Assembly: GCF_025486315.1 (NCBI RefSeq) | Contig: NZ_JAOOPY010000015.1 | Coordinates: forward strand, 62,001 to 126,000 | Direction: 5' to 3' | Length of the DNA stretch: 64,000 nt | DNA from: Variovorax sp. N23 | GTDB lineage: Bacteria; Pseudomonadota; Gammaproteobacteria; Burkholderiales; Burkholderiaceae_C | Shown: piece after piece, positions 57,144 to 64,000 of the stretch | Layout: each line of letters starts with the position of its first letter | Numbering within the stretch: the first letter of the stretch is position 1 | Notes under the pieces: generated by a model | What the model was told of the DNA's origin: nothing | Seen by the model: only the letters and a program-made list of their open reading frames with translations | The model's database searches: none | Position numbers and translations under genes: made by a program

Positions 57144-57177
57144 TGAAAATGCCCCGCTACGTGAGTAGCGGGGCATT
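57144..57177 (-). terminator. Intrinsic terminator of tRNA-Asn
   Basis: A 13-bp stem (AATGCCCCGCTAC 57148-57160 with GTAGCGGGGCATT 57165-57177) closes a GTGA/TCAC loop. On the minus strand it is followed by TTTTCATTT. It lies 21 bp downstream of the tRNA 3' end. Confidence 0.85.
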
Positions 57178-57198
57178 CAGTCGCCTTGCGGCTAATTT

Positions 57199-57274
57199 TG
57201 GCTCCTCGACCTGGGCTCGAACCAGGGACCTACGGATTAACAGTCCGGCGCTCTACCAACTGAGCTATCGAGGA
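57199..57274 (-). tRNA. tRNA-Asn (GTT)
   Basis: The minus strand folds as a 76-nt cloverleaf with encoded CCA. The acceptor stem TCCTCGA/TCGAGGA, discriminator G, a D-arm with GCTCAGTTGGTAGAGC, the anticodon loop CTGTTAATC (anticodon GTT) and the T-arm GGTTCGAGCC are all present. A terminator follows. Confidence 0.97.
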
Positions 57275-57342
57275 ACAAGCCTCAGATTATAGCGTGGTTT
57301 TTGGGCCTCTTTGAAGAGGTGCGATGTTGCGCTGCAAAGTTT

Positions 57343-59508
57343 TTACAACGCTGCCGTGACGGCGAGTCGCAGCGTCCGCGGCGCACCGGGAAAGAGGTAG
57401 ACGTGGCCGTACTGGTAGGGCGACTCTTTCCAGTAACGCTTGTCGGCGAGGTTCTCTATGCCGAAGGTCCATCGCGTGGCCACACCGCTGATCTTCGTGT
57501 CGTAGCGCAGCGCCGCATCGAAGCGCGTCCATGCGGGCAGCGTGATCGATCCGTCCGGCAGGACGTTGCGGCGACCCTCGTGCGACATCTGGCCCTGCAG
57601 CTCGAGGCCGGGGATGGTGGCGATGCGGTAGGCCGCTTGTGCCCGGAGGACTTGGCGCGGTACGTTGGTGGGGCGTTGGCCATTGATCGCCGTGTCGCCG
57701 CTGCCGCTGCGCTTCGCATCGATTAGCGTCAGGCCGCCCGCGAGGCGCCATGGGCCCTGCGTCCAGTCGCCATTGAGTTCGAGGCCGCGGTGTTCTGCCT
57801 TGCCGTCGTACTGCCCGGTGCACGACGCTCCCGTGTTGTTGCAGCTGTCGATGTTGGTCACGGGCCGTGAGATGTCGAACAGCGCCGCTTGCCAGTTGAG
57901 CGCGCCGGAGGTGCCCTTCAGGCCCAGCTCGCGCTGACGCGAGGTGAGGGCCGGCAGCGCCTCGCCGGCATTGCTGTATTGCGACACCTTGTTCGGCACG
58001 ACCTGCGATTCCACACCTTCGCCCCAGCTGGCATAGGCCATGAGCCCCGGCTGCAGCGCATAACTGACCGCGACCCAGGGCGTCGTGAGGCCGTCCTTGT
58101 AGCCTGTGGGGCGGGAGCCATCGGTGCGCACGCTGTCGCGGTCGAGCCGCGTGTGGCGCACGCCGAGCCAGGTGGTGAAGCGGTCGTTCCAGCGGATCGC
58201 ATCCTGCAGCGACAACTCGGTCGAACGCTCGTCGCGGTTGGTGTTGGCATCCGTCAGCGTCGGGTCGGCTGGAACGATCGCCGTGCCCCACACATTGCCG
58301 GTGCCGACGTAGTTGTAGGCCTGGTCCTGGAAGCGGTTGCGCACGCGGCTCGCCATGATGCCCATCGTGAGCTCGTGCCGCACACTGCCGGTCATCACGT
58401 TGCCCTTGAGGCTCAAATTGCCCGCGGTTTGCGTGCGGCGCTCATCGTCGCTGCGGAAGTCGTAGACGTCGTAGGTGCCGTCGGAACAGTAGCGGTCGTA
58501 GTTGCCCTCGGCGCCGCAGCCGAAGGCATAGGCGAGCCGGTCGTCGCTCTTGAGCCGCTGCTGGCCGACCTGCGCGCTCCAGCGCCAGTCGGCGTTGATC
58601 GCCTGCGTGAAGCGCAGCGTGCCGGTCAGCCCCTCGAACACCGAGGGCTGCGACCACGGCTGGTTGTTCAGGTTGATGCGCGGGTCGACCGGTGCCGGCA
58701 GCGTGTTGCCCAGCAGGCTGAAGCCGTTCTGGCTCGGCTGCGTCTTCTTGCTGTATTCGATCTCGGCCTCGATCACCGAGTCGCGCGTGATGCGCCAGTC
58801 GGTGGCGAGCGAAAACAGGTGGCGCTCGCCGTCGAGCGCGAAGGTGCGCGGCTTGAGGTCTTCGGTCGCGACGTTGATCCGGTAGCCGAACTGGCGGTCT
58901 TCACCGAAGCGCCCGCCCAGATCGACCGCGCCGAGCACGCTGCCGCGGCCCGACACCTCGGTGCGCACCTCGCGCAGGTCCTGCTCGGTCGGTCGCTTGA
59001 CCACGTAGTTGACCAGGCCACCCGGTGCGCTGGTGCCGGCCTGGATGCCGCTGGTGCCGCGCAGGATTTCGACGCGCTCCTTGTTGTCGAGCGGGATGGC
59101 CGTCTCGGCGCTGATCGGCAGGCCCTCGCGCCGGTAGTTGAAGCGGTTGTCCAGCACGAAGCCGCGCACCGTCAGGTAGTCCCAGTAGCCCGCCGAGTTG
59201 TACGCGTCGGTCACCGACGGGTCGAACTGCGTGAGGTCGGCGAGCCGCCGCGCGCCGCTGGCTTGCAGTTGCCGGTTGTCGATGACGGTGGCGGAGATCG
59301 GCACGTCCTTCAGCGGCAGATCGCCGAAGCCGCTGATGTCGGCCTGCGGCGGCGTGCTGCGTGCGTCCACGGTGACGGGGGCCAGGGTGGCCTCCTGGGC
59401 GTGCGCGACGGCACCCGTCATCGAGAGCAGGGCGGCCGCGACGGCCAGGGCGATGGAGGTGGGGCGAGGGGTGTGCATGGAATGTTTGGGTACGGGGAAG
59501 GAAGTCAT
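57343..59508 (-). CDS. TonB-dependent outer-membrane receptor, likely thiamin-related
   Basis: The 721-residue protein has a signal peptide (to about residue 38, ending AHA). A plug domain (about 55-165) contains LPLKDVPISATVIDNRQL, VRGFVLDNRFNYR, VEILRGTSGIQAG and PGGLVNYVVKRP. A 22-strand barrel ends in a terminal strand TLRLAVTAAL. It resembles FpvA/FhuE-type siderophore receptors. However, it begins 6 bp after thiE and ends the thiOSGE operon, so uptake of thiamin or a precursor is a fair context inference. ATG 59478 is an alternative start. No TonB-box can be named with certainty. Confidence 0.88.
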   Translation of the reverse strand: MTSFPVPKHSMHTPRPTSIALAVAAALLSMTGAVAHAQEATLAPVTVDARSTPPQADISGFGDLPLKDVPISATVIDNRQLQASGARRLADLTQFDPSVTDAYNSAGYWDYLTVRGFVLDNRFNYRREGLPISAETAIPLDNKERVEILRGTSGIQAGTSAPGGLVNYVVKRPTEQDLREVRTEVSGRGSVLGAVDLGGRFGEDRQFGYRINVATEDLKPRTFALDGERHLFSLATDWRITRDSVIEAEIEYSKKTQPSQNGFSLLGNTLPAPVDPRINLNNQPWSQPSVFEGLTGTLRFTQAINADWRWSAQVGQQRLKSDDRLAYAFGCGAEGNYDRYCSDGTYDVYDFRSDDERRTQTAGNLSLKGNVMTGSVRHELTMGIMASRVRNRFQDQAYNYVGTGNVWGTAIVPADPTLTDANTNRDERSTELSLQDAIRWNDRFTTWLGVRHTRLDRDSVRTDGSRPTGYKDGLTTPWVAVSYALQPGLMAYASWGEGVESQVVPNKVSQYSNAGEALPALTSRQRELGLKGTSGALNWQAALFDISRPVTNIDSCNNTGASCTGQYDGKAEHRGLELNGDWTQGPWRLAGGLTLIDAKRSGSGDTAINGQRPTNVPRQVLRAQAAYRIATIPGLELQGQMSHEGRRNVLPDGSITLPAWTRFDAALRYDTKISGVATRWTFGIENLADKRYWKESPYQYGHVYLFPGAPRTLRLAVTAAL

Positions 59509-59514
59509 CGGGAT

Positions 59515-60426
59515 TCAGTGCGCCGCGGCGATGGCGGCGTTCAATCGCGCGGCCATCGCTTCGGGGTCGTCGGCCGCGATCAGCGCACGCACCATCGCGG
59601 CCGAGCCGACGCCGGTGGCGAGCACGGCCGGCAGCCGCTCGGCATCGATGCCGCCGATCGCGACCTGCGGGTAGCCGCGCAGCAGCCGCGCGTAGGCATC
59701 GAGGCGAGCCACGCCCTGTGGCGCCGTCGCCATCTGCTTGAGCGTGGTGGGGAAGACGGCGCCCATCGCGATGTAGCTCGGGCTCACCGTGTCGGCACGC
59801 ACCATCTCGGCATAGCCGTGCGTGCTCACGCCCAGCCGCAGGCCGGCCGCGCGGATGCGCCGCAGGTCGTCGGGTGCGAGCGCCTCGAGGTCTTCCTGCC
59901 CGAGGTGCACGCCGTAGGCGCCCGCGGCGATGGCGGCCCGCCAGTGGTCGTTGATGAAGAGCCGCGCGCCGGTGCCTTGCACGGCCTGGACGGCAGCGGC
60001 GACTTCGCGGTCGATGGCGCCGGCGTCGGCCGACTTGAAGCGCAGTTGCACCGTCGGCACGCCGGCGCGCGCCATGCGGCCGACCCAGGCGGCGTCGGGC
60101 AGCACGGCATAGAGGCCGAGGCGCTCGGGGCAGGGCGCGAAGGCGTCGCTGCGTGCGCCGGGCGGGAAGGCGCCCATGCCGAAATCCGCCGGTGCGTCGG
60201 GCCAGGCCCGTGCGTCGAAGCGCCCGGTGCGCACGCTCTGCGCATGCCAGGCACAGGCCAGGCATTCGGCATCGGCGTCGATGAAGCCGAGCGTCATGCA
60301 GGCCAGCTTGGCGGCGCGGTACACCGGATGCTCGGAGCGAAATTGCACCGGTGGCGGCATGACCGTGCCGAAGCGTCCGGCATGCGCGGCGACGATCTCG
60401 GCGGCGTGTGGAGTGATGTCGTTCAT
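59515..60426 (-). CDS. thiE: Thiamine-phosphate synthase with N-terminal extension
   Basis: ThiE joins HMP-pyrophosphate and thiazole phosphate to thiamin phosphate. The 303-residue protein is about 90 residues longer than usual. The TIM-barrel part (about 103-303) has VQLRFKSAD, FINDHWRAAIAAGAYGVHLGQEDL in two parts, GVSTHGYAEMV, AMGAVFPTTLKQ and VAIGGID. The N-terminal 100 residues, with a Cys-rich HPVYRAAKLACMTLGF block, match no domain I recognise. ATG 60426 overlaps the thiG stop (ATGA), which fixes the start and shows that the extension is real. Confidence 0.9.
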   Translation of the reverse strand: MNDITPHAAEIVAAHAGRFGTVMPPPVQFRSEHPVYRAAKLACMTLGFIDADAECLACAWHAQSVRTGRFDARAWPDAPADFGMGAFPPGARSDAFAPCPERLGLYAVLPDAAWVGRMARAGVPTVQLRFKSADAGAIDREVAAAVQAVQGTGARLFINDHWRAAIAAGAYGVHLGQEDLEALAPDDLRRIRAAGLRLGVSTHGYAEMVRADTVSPSYIAMGAVFPTTLKQMATAPQGVARLDAYARLLRGYPQVAIGGIDAERLPAVLATGVGSAAMVRALIAADDPEAMAARLNAAIAAAH

Positions 60427-61241
60427 GCGGCGTCGTGATGCCAGAAGGGCGTGCCGAGGACCGGCGTGCTGGGTTGTGCGGATGCCTGCGCCGCCATCGC
60501 GCCCGCGCGGTGCGCGCTGCGGCCGGCCCGCACCGCGTCGGCGAAGGCGCCGGCCATCGAGGCAGGGTCTTGCGCCAGCGCCACGGCGGTGTTGAGCAGC
60601 ACGCCGTCGTAGCCCCACTCCATCACCTGGCAGGCATGCGAGGGCAGGCCGAGGCCGGCGTCCACCAGCAGTGGTACGTCGAGCCGCTCGCGCAGCAACT
60701 GCAGCGCATACGGGTTCATCGGACCCCTGCCGGTGCCGATGGGCGCGGCCCATGGCATGACGGCCTGGCAGCCGACGTCGACCAGGCGCTGGCACAGCAC
60801 CAGGTCGTCGGTGCAATAGGGCAGCACCTGGAAGCCGTCGCGGATGAGCCGCGCGGCGGCGTCGACCAGGTTCAGCGTGTCGGGCTGCAGCGTGTAGTCG
60901 TCGCCGATCAGCTCGAGCTTGATCCACGGCGTGTCGAACAGTTCGCGTGCCATCTGCGCGGTCGCGATGGCTTCCTGCACGCCGTGGCAGCCGGCGGTGT
61001 TGGGCAGCACCGGCACGCCGAGTTGCTTGAGCAGGCGCCAGAAGCCGTTGTCGTCATGGCCGCCGGTGCCGGGCACGGCGGTCTGCCGGCGCAGTGATGC
61101 CGTGAGCATGGCCGGCCGCGCGCGGCGCACCGCGGCCTCGAGCACGTCGGGCGAGGGGTAGCGCGCCGTGCCCAGCAGCAGGCGGCTGGGGAAGGTCTGG
61201 CCGTAGAGGACCAGCGGGTCGTCGGGTGTCGATGCGTTCAT
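60423..61241 (-). CDS. thiG: Thiazole synthase
   Basis: ThiG makes the thiazole phosphate moiety of thiamin from deoxyxylulose phosphate, dehydroglycine and ThiS thiocarboxylate. The 272-residue protein has SRLLLGTARYPS (about 19-30) and LPNTAGCHGVQEA (about 79-91). The Schiff-base Lys is in PWIKLELIGDD (about 106), and MPWAAPIGTGRGP (about 161) and DAGLGLPSHA (about 193) follow. The C-terminal 20 residues are an Ala/Pro tail. It lies between thiS (6 bp gap) and thiE (overlap). Confidence 0.95.
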   Translation of the reverse strand: MNASTPDDPLVLYGQTFPSRLLLGTARYPSPDVLEAAVRRARPAMLTASLRRQTAVPGTGGHDDNGFWRLLKQLGVPVLPNTAGCHGVQEAIATAQMARELFDTPWIKLELIGDDYTLQPDTLNLVDAAARLIRDGFQVLPYCTDDLVLCQRLVDVGCQAVMPWAAPIGTGRGPMNPYALQLLRERLDVPLLVDAGLGLPSHACQVMEWGYDGVLLNTAVALAQDPASMAGAFADAVRAGRSAHRAGAMAAQASAQPSTPVLGTPFWHHDAA

Positions 61242-61247
61242 GGCGTT

Positions 61248-61445
61248 CTAGCCTCCGGTCACCGGTCGGATGACCTCGATGCGGTCGTCGTGCTTCAGCG
61301 CGTGCACGGCATAGGCCGAGCGCGGCACGAACGCGCGGTTCACCGCCACTGCGTAGGGCGGCACGGCGTTCATCGCGGCCAGGGCGTCGGCCACCGTGGC
61401 CGGCTCGGGCAAGGCGTGCGGGGTGTCGTTGATCAGCACCTTCAT
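61248..61445 (-). CDS. thiS: Sulfur carrier protein ThiS
   Basis: The 65-residue ubiquitin-fold protein ends in the required Gly-Gly (PVTGG), which is adenylated and thiocarboxylated to deliver sulfur to ThiG. The typical VADALAAMNAVP and HDDRIEVIRPV segments are present. ATG 61445 overlaps the thiO stop (ATGA). No thiF gene is seen in the window; the activating enzyme must be elsewhere. Confidence 0.94.
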   Translation of the reverse strand: MKVLINDTPHALPEPATVADALAAMNAVPPYAVAVNRAFVPRSAYAVHALKHDDRIEVIRPVTGG

Positions 61446-62530
61446 GCCGCCGTCTCCATCGGCAGGCCGAGCCGCTCGGCCAGTGCCGAATGCCCGGTGG
61501 CCAGCACCTCCAGCGCCATGTCCAGCATCGCGGGCGCGATCATGAAACCGTGCCGGTAGAGGCCGTTGATCTGCAGCACGCGCGGGCGCGGTTGGCGTAT
61601 CGCCGGCAGGTTGTCGGGCAGCGTCGGCCGGCACTGCGTCGCGATTTCCAGGATGCGCGCTTCGGCGAAACCGCTGTGCACCGCATAGGCTGCGCTCAGT
61701 AGTTCGAGCGTCGAGCGCACGCTGGCCGGCGACAGGTCGGCCGACTCGATCTCGGTCGCGCCGATGACGAACACGCCCTCGGGCTTGGGCGCGATGTAGA
61801 GCGGGTAGCGCGGGTGCACCAGCCGCACCGGCCGCGTGATGGCGACCTCGGGCGCGTGCACGCGGACCACCTCGCCGCGCACCCCGCGCACGGCCGGCCA
61901 CTGCGGGCGGGCGCCGAGTCCGCGGCAGTCGATCACGCGTTCATGGGGTTCGGGCGAAAAGTCTTCAGGCGAACGGGCGTCCTGCCAGTGCAGGCGCACG
62001 TTCGGCATCGCCTCCAGCGCGGCGCGCAGCGCACCGAGCAGCGCGCGGTTGTCGAGCTGGCCTTCTTCCGGTAGGAACAGGCCCTGCGCGAAGCGGGTGC
62101 CCAGGGCCGGCTCCAGCGCCGCGATGCGATCGGCATCGACGCGCTGCATCGCCGGCAGGGCGGGCACCTGTTGGCCGGTGCATTCGAGCACCCGCGCCAG
62201 GCGCGCCGCCTCGGCTGCGTCCTGCCGGTGCCACAGCACCAGCGTGCCCTCGCGCTGGAAGAAGACCGGCGTGTCGAGCGTGGCCAGCAGTGCCGGCCAT
62301 CGCCCCAGCGCGTGGTGGCCCATGCGCACCACCGACGCGGGCGCCACGGCCGATTCGGCCAGCGGCGCGAGCATGGCGGCGGCCACGCGCGCCGCGGCCC
62401 CGTCGGCCTCCGGGCCGGCCGTATCGAACACGTCGACCTGGCAGCCGGCGCGCGCCAGGCCGAGCGCCATCAGGCGGCCCATCAGCCCGGCGCCGAGCAC
62501 GGCGGCTGCATCGAAGGGCAAGGCACTCAT
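61442..62530 (-). CDS. thiO: Glycine oxidase ThiO
   Basis: This FAD enzyme oxidises glycine to the imine used by ThiG. The 362-residue protein has the dinucleotide motif VLGAGLMG (about 10-17) with an Asp-ending second strand (VDVFD, about 34-38). The DAO-type substrate domain follows, with APKPEGVFVIGATEIE (about 245-260) and NGLYRHGFMIAPAML (about 320-334). ATG 62530 is chosen over 62560, which would run into the thiD promoter region. First gene of thiO-thiS-thiG-thiE-TonB receptor; use of ThiO rather than ThiH implies aerobic metabolism. Confidence 0.93.
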   Translation of the reverse strand: MSALPFDAAAVLGAGLMGRLMALGLARAGCQVDVFDTAGPEADGAAARVAAAMLAPLAESAVAPASVVRMGHHALGRWPALLATLDTPVFFQREGTLVLWHRQDAAEAARLARVLECTGQQVPALPAMQRVDADRIAALEPALGTRFAQGLFLPEEGQLDNRALLGALRAALEAMPNVRLHWQDARSPEDFSPEPHERVIDCRGLGARPQWPAVRGVRGEVVRVHAPEVAITRPVRLVHPRYPLYIAPKPEGVFVIGATEIESADLSPASVRSTLELLSAAYAVHSGFAEARILEIATQCRPTLPDNLPAIRQPRPRVLQINGLYRHGFMIAPAMLDMALEVLATGHSALAERLGLPMETAA

Positions 62531-62577
62531 CGCATCGCCGCGACGGTGCACCGCACCCATCGCCCATAATTTTCGGG

Positions 62578-63435
62578 ATGACGAACCCGCCCGCCACCGA
62601 CCCGCCGCCGACGCAGCGCTATGCCCGCGTGCTCTCCATCGCCGGGTCCGACAGCGGCGGCGGCGCCGGCATCCAGGCCGACCTCAAGACCTTCGCGGCG
62701 CTCGGCTGCTACGGCATGACGGCGATCACCGCGCTCACCGCGCAGAACACGCGCGGTGTCAGCGGTGTCCACGGCGTGCCGGCCGAATTCCTGAAGGCGC
62801 AGATCCAGGCGGTGGTCGAAGACATCGGTGTCGATGCCGTCAAGCTCGGCATGCTGCCGACGCCCGAAATCGTCGAGGTGGTGGCCTGGGCCATCGACCG
62901 CTACCGGCTGCCCAACGTCGTGCTCGACCCGGTGATGGTCGCGAGCAGCGGCCATCGCCTGATCGCATCCGAGACCGTGGCCCGGATGACGCAACTGCTG
63001 TTCCCGCGCGCAGTGCTCGTGACCCCGAACCTCGACGAGGCGGCATGGCTGATCGGCCACGGCATCGGCGGCATCGATGCGCTCGACAGTGCGGTCGACG
63101 CCCTGCTGGCGCAGGGCATGCGCGGCGTGCTGCTCAAGGGCGGGCATCTGTCGGGCGACGACCTGGTCGACGTGCTCGGGCTGCCGGGTGGGGCGCGCCA
63201 CCGCTACGCATCGCCGCGCATCGCCAGCCGCAACCTGCACGGCACCGGCTGCACGCTCTCGTCGGCCATCGCCGCCCAGCTCGCGCTCGGCCATGCGGTG
63301 CCCGAGGCCGTGGGCCTGGCGCGCCGCTACGTGCTCGGCGCGATCGCCGCGGGCGCCGGCCTGCAGACCGGCGGCGGGCACGGCCCGCTCAACCACGGCT
63401 TCGCGCCGGTGCCGATGCATCGGCTGCCGCGGTGA
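62578..63435 (+). CDS. thiD: HMP/HMP-phosphate kinase
   Basis: ThiD phosphorylates hydroxymethylpyrimidine twice to the pyrophosphate used by ThiE. The 285-residue ribokinase-like protein has IAGSDSGGGAGIQADLKTF (about residues 21-39), GCYGMTAITALTAQNT (about 43-58), the DPVMVASSG motif (about 120-128), LVTPNLDEA and the anion-hole GTGCTLSSAIA (about 223-233). It is divergent from thiO with a 47-bp gap. CATAAT (62565-62570) ends seven bases before its ATG and no Shine-Dalgarno is visible. A TPP riboswitch lies beyond its 3' end on the opposite strand. Confidence 0.95.
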   Translation: MTNPPATDPPPTQRYARVLSIAGSDSGGGAGIQADLKTFAALGCYGMTAITALTAQNTRGVSGVHGVPAEFLKAQIQAVVEDIGVDAVKLGMLPTPEIVEVVAWAIDRYRLPNVVLDPVMVASSGHRLIASETVARMTQLLFPRAVLVTPNLDEAAWLIGHGIGGIDALDSAVDALLAQGMRGVLLKGGHLSGDDLVDVLGLPGGARHRYASPRIASRNLHGTGCTLSSAIAAQLALGHAVPEAVGLARRYVLGAIAAGAGLQTGGGHGPLNHGFAPVPMHRLPR

Positions 63436-63545
63436 TCATGTGTGCCATCCATTTGCTCCATGCAAAGTGTTTGGCAGGTGGGCATGGCCCGAAAGCACAA
63501 GCGCGGCGACCGGCGTGCGGTGCGGCATTGCGGCGTGTCGGGCCG

Positions 63546-63627
63546 GCTTCCCTGCGCGAGGATTACCTCAATCAGGTTCAAAGGGACTCTCTCAGCCGTT
63601 GCACGCGTGTGCGTCGGCACCCCTAGC
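63546..63627 (-). ncRNA. TPP riboswitch (THI element)
   Basis: The minus strand contains all conserved blocks of the thiamin pyrophosphate aptamer in order: GCTAGGGGTGCC (P1/P2 side), GGCTGAGA, CCCTTTGAACCTGAT, GGTAATCC and GCGCAGGGAAGC, with GCT/AGC closing P1. The call is strong. It points away from the end of the window into the 3' end of thiD, antisense to it. No gene on the minus strand follows until thiO, about 1 kb away. Confidence 0.95.
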
Positions 63628-63631
63628 GGAT

Positions 63632-63654
63632 CGCTGCACGGGTTGCGTGCAGCG
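63632..63654 (-). other. Hairpin immediately 5' of the TPP riboswitch
   Basis: CGCTGCACG (63632-63640) and CGTGCAGCG (63646-63654) form a perfect 9-bp stem with a five-base loop, only a few bases before the aptamer on the minus strand. There is no T-tract. It may be part of the 5' leader or an operator. Confidence 0.5.
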
Positions 63655-63665
63655 GGGGTGATTCT

Positions 63666-63933
63666 AGGGCCTGTTAACGCTATTTCCGGAGATTGCGTTG
63701 CCCGGCCCAGGGGCTGGATGCAAGGCGCCCGGGCGCAGCAAGGCTGAAGCCTTGCAAGCGCGGGCAACGCCGCAGACGGCCCCTGGGCCGGGCAACCCGA
63801 AGGGAAGGTATGCCCAGGCCGACCACTCGGCGTTGCGCTCCTTGCATGTGCCGACGCACATGCGGCGTCACGCGCCTTGATTGGCCGGCCTGGGCATGCC
63901 TTCGCAACTCCGGAAATAGTGTTAACAGGCCCT
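63666..63933. mobile_element. Candidate MITE with 26-bp terminal inverted repeats
   Basis: The ends are 26-bp inverted repeats (63666-63691 and 63908-63933) with one mismatch, beginning AGGGCCTGTTAAC. Inside are two further inverted pairs. An 18-bp perfect pair starts GTTGCCCGG (63697-63714 with 63779-63796). A 15-bp pair has one mismatch (63807-63821 with 63886-63900). No transposase frame is present. No clear target-site duplication is seen at the borders. The size, nested symmetry and lack of coding suggest a non-autonomous transposon or large repeat element; its family is not identified. Confidence 0.7.
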
Positions 63934-64000
63934 CCACCGGCGCACGTCGCGCGTCTTGGGTAGGCTCACGCGCCTCATTCCGATTTCCTGATCTCCGCAT
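63934..64000. other. Window end, nothing recognised
   Basis: The last 67 bases after the repeat element contain no feature I can support. A short minus-strand ATG frame reads back into the element and is not credible as a gene. Confidence 0.3.

Noticed and set aside
57311..57326. CCTCTTTGAAGAGG-type hairpin downstream of the TonB receptor
   Set aside because: No T-tract follows on either strand, so it is not an intrinsic terminator.
63327..63545. Short minus-strand frame directly downstream of the TPP riboswitch
   Set aside because: It overlaps the 3' end of thiD, encodes a Pro/Cys-rich product with no family resemblance and stops soon; it is probably antisense of thiD.

Overview
The window is GC-rich (roughly two thirds G+C by eye) and almost fully coding. 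It reads as a betaproteobacterial chromosome, most likely Burkholderiales/Comamonadaceae of the Variovorax type. This is an inference from gene content: sigma factor-DUF3619-DUF3106-RDD divergent from ilvIHC-pssA-leuA, an aat-bpt pair, thiOSGE with thiD, and a pobA/IclR pair. No database search was possible.

Region 1 (1-10320) is a housekeeping and amino-acid block. A minus-strand operon (ECF-like sigma factor, DUF3619, DUF3106, RDD) faces the branched-chain genes ilvI-ilvH-ilvC, followed by a UUCG-loop terminator, pssA and two different leuA genes. A complete leucine attenuator (leader peptide with a Leu-Ala-Leu-Leu-Leu-Ile run, an antiterminator and a 10-bp terminator hairpin) precedes the first leuA. 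A hairpin leader resembling the betaproteobacterial ilvH RNA motif precedes ilvH. Region 2 (10374-24867) holds a PBP7-type peptidase, the N-degron transferases aat/bpt with an IclR regulator, an orphan type VI accessory pair (TagF-like and FHA-like), an orphan CoxL-like molybdo-subunit, pobA with its IclR regulator, an OmpR-type two-component system next to a DegP/MucD protease, and a LysR regulator.

Region 3 (25268-43267) is the most unusual part. Four consecutive exported proteins are built from DUF11, SdrD-B-like, SpaA/prealbumin-like, Calx-beta and Big-1 modules. The two largest (about 2407 and 2303 residues) are translationally coupled, and the first ends in a predicted outer-membrane beta-barrel. 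Each contains one single-base frameshift in a short C or G run.

Region 4 (43341-57063) is regulatory and stress related. It has an ornithine-carbamoyltransferase-like N-domain protein lacking the carbamoyl-phosphate motif, a Crp/Fnr regulator, an SDR, NAD synthetase, a PD-(D/E)XK/XPD-type helicase, a second two-component system, a DksA-like/BON/UspA stress cluster and several small proteins. Three copies of TTGAC-N4-GTCAA lie in this region (43906, 45744, 54880). One is positioned like a class II Fnr-type promoter upstream of uspA, and they may define a small regulon.

Region 5 (57144-64000) contains tRNA-Asn and the thiamin locus: thiO-thiS-thiG-thiE-TonB receptor on the minus strand and thiD on the plus strand. 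A clear TPP riboswitch lies beyond the 3' end of thiD and points into it in antisense. Immediately upstream of the riboswitch is a 268-bp element with 26-bp terminal inverted repeats (one mismatch) and two nested hairpins, probably a MITE.
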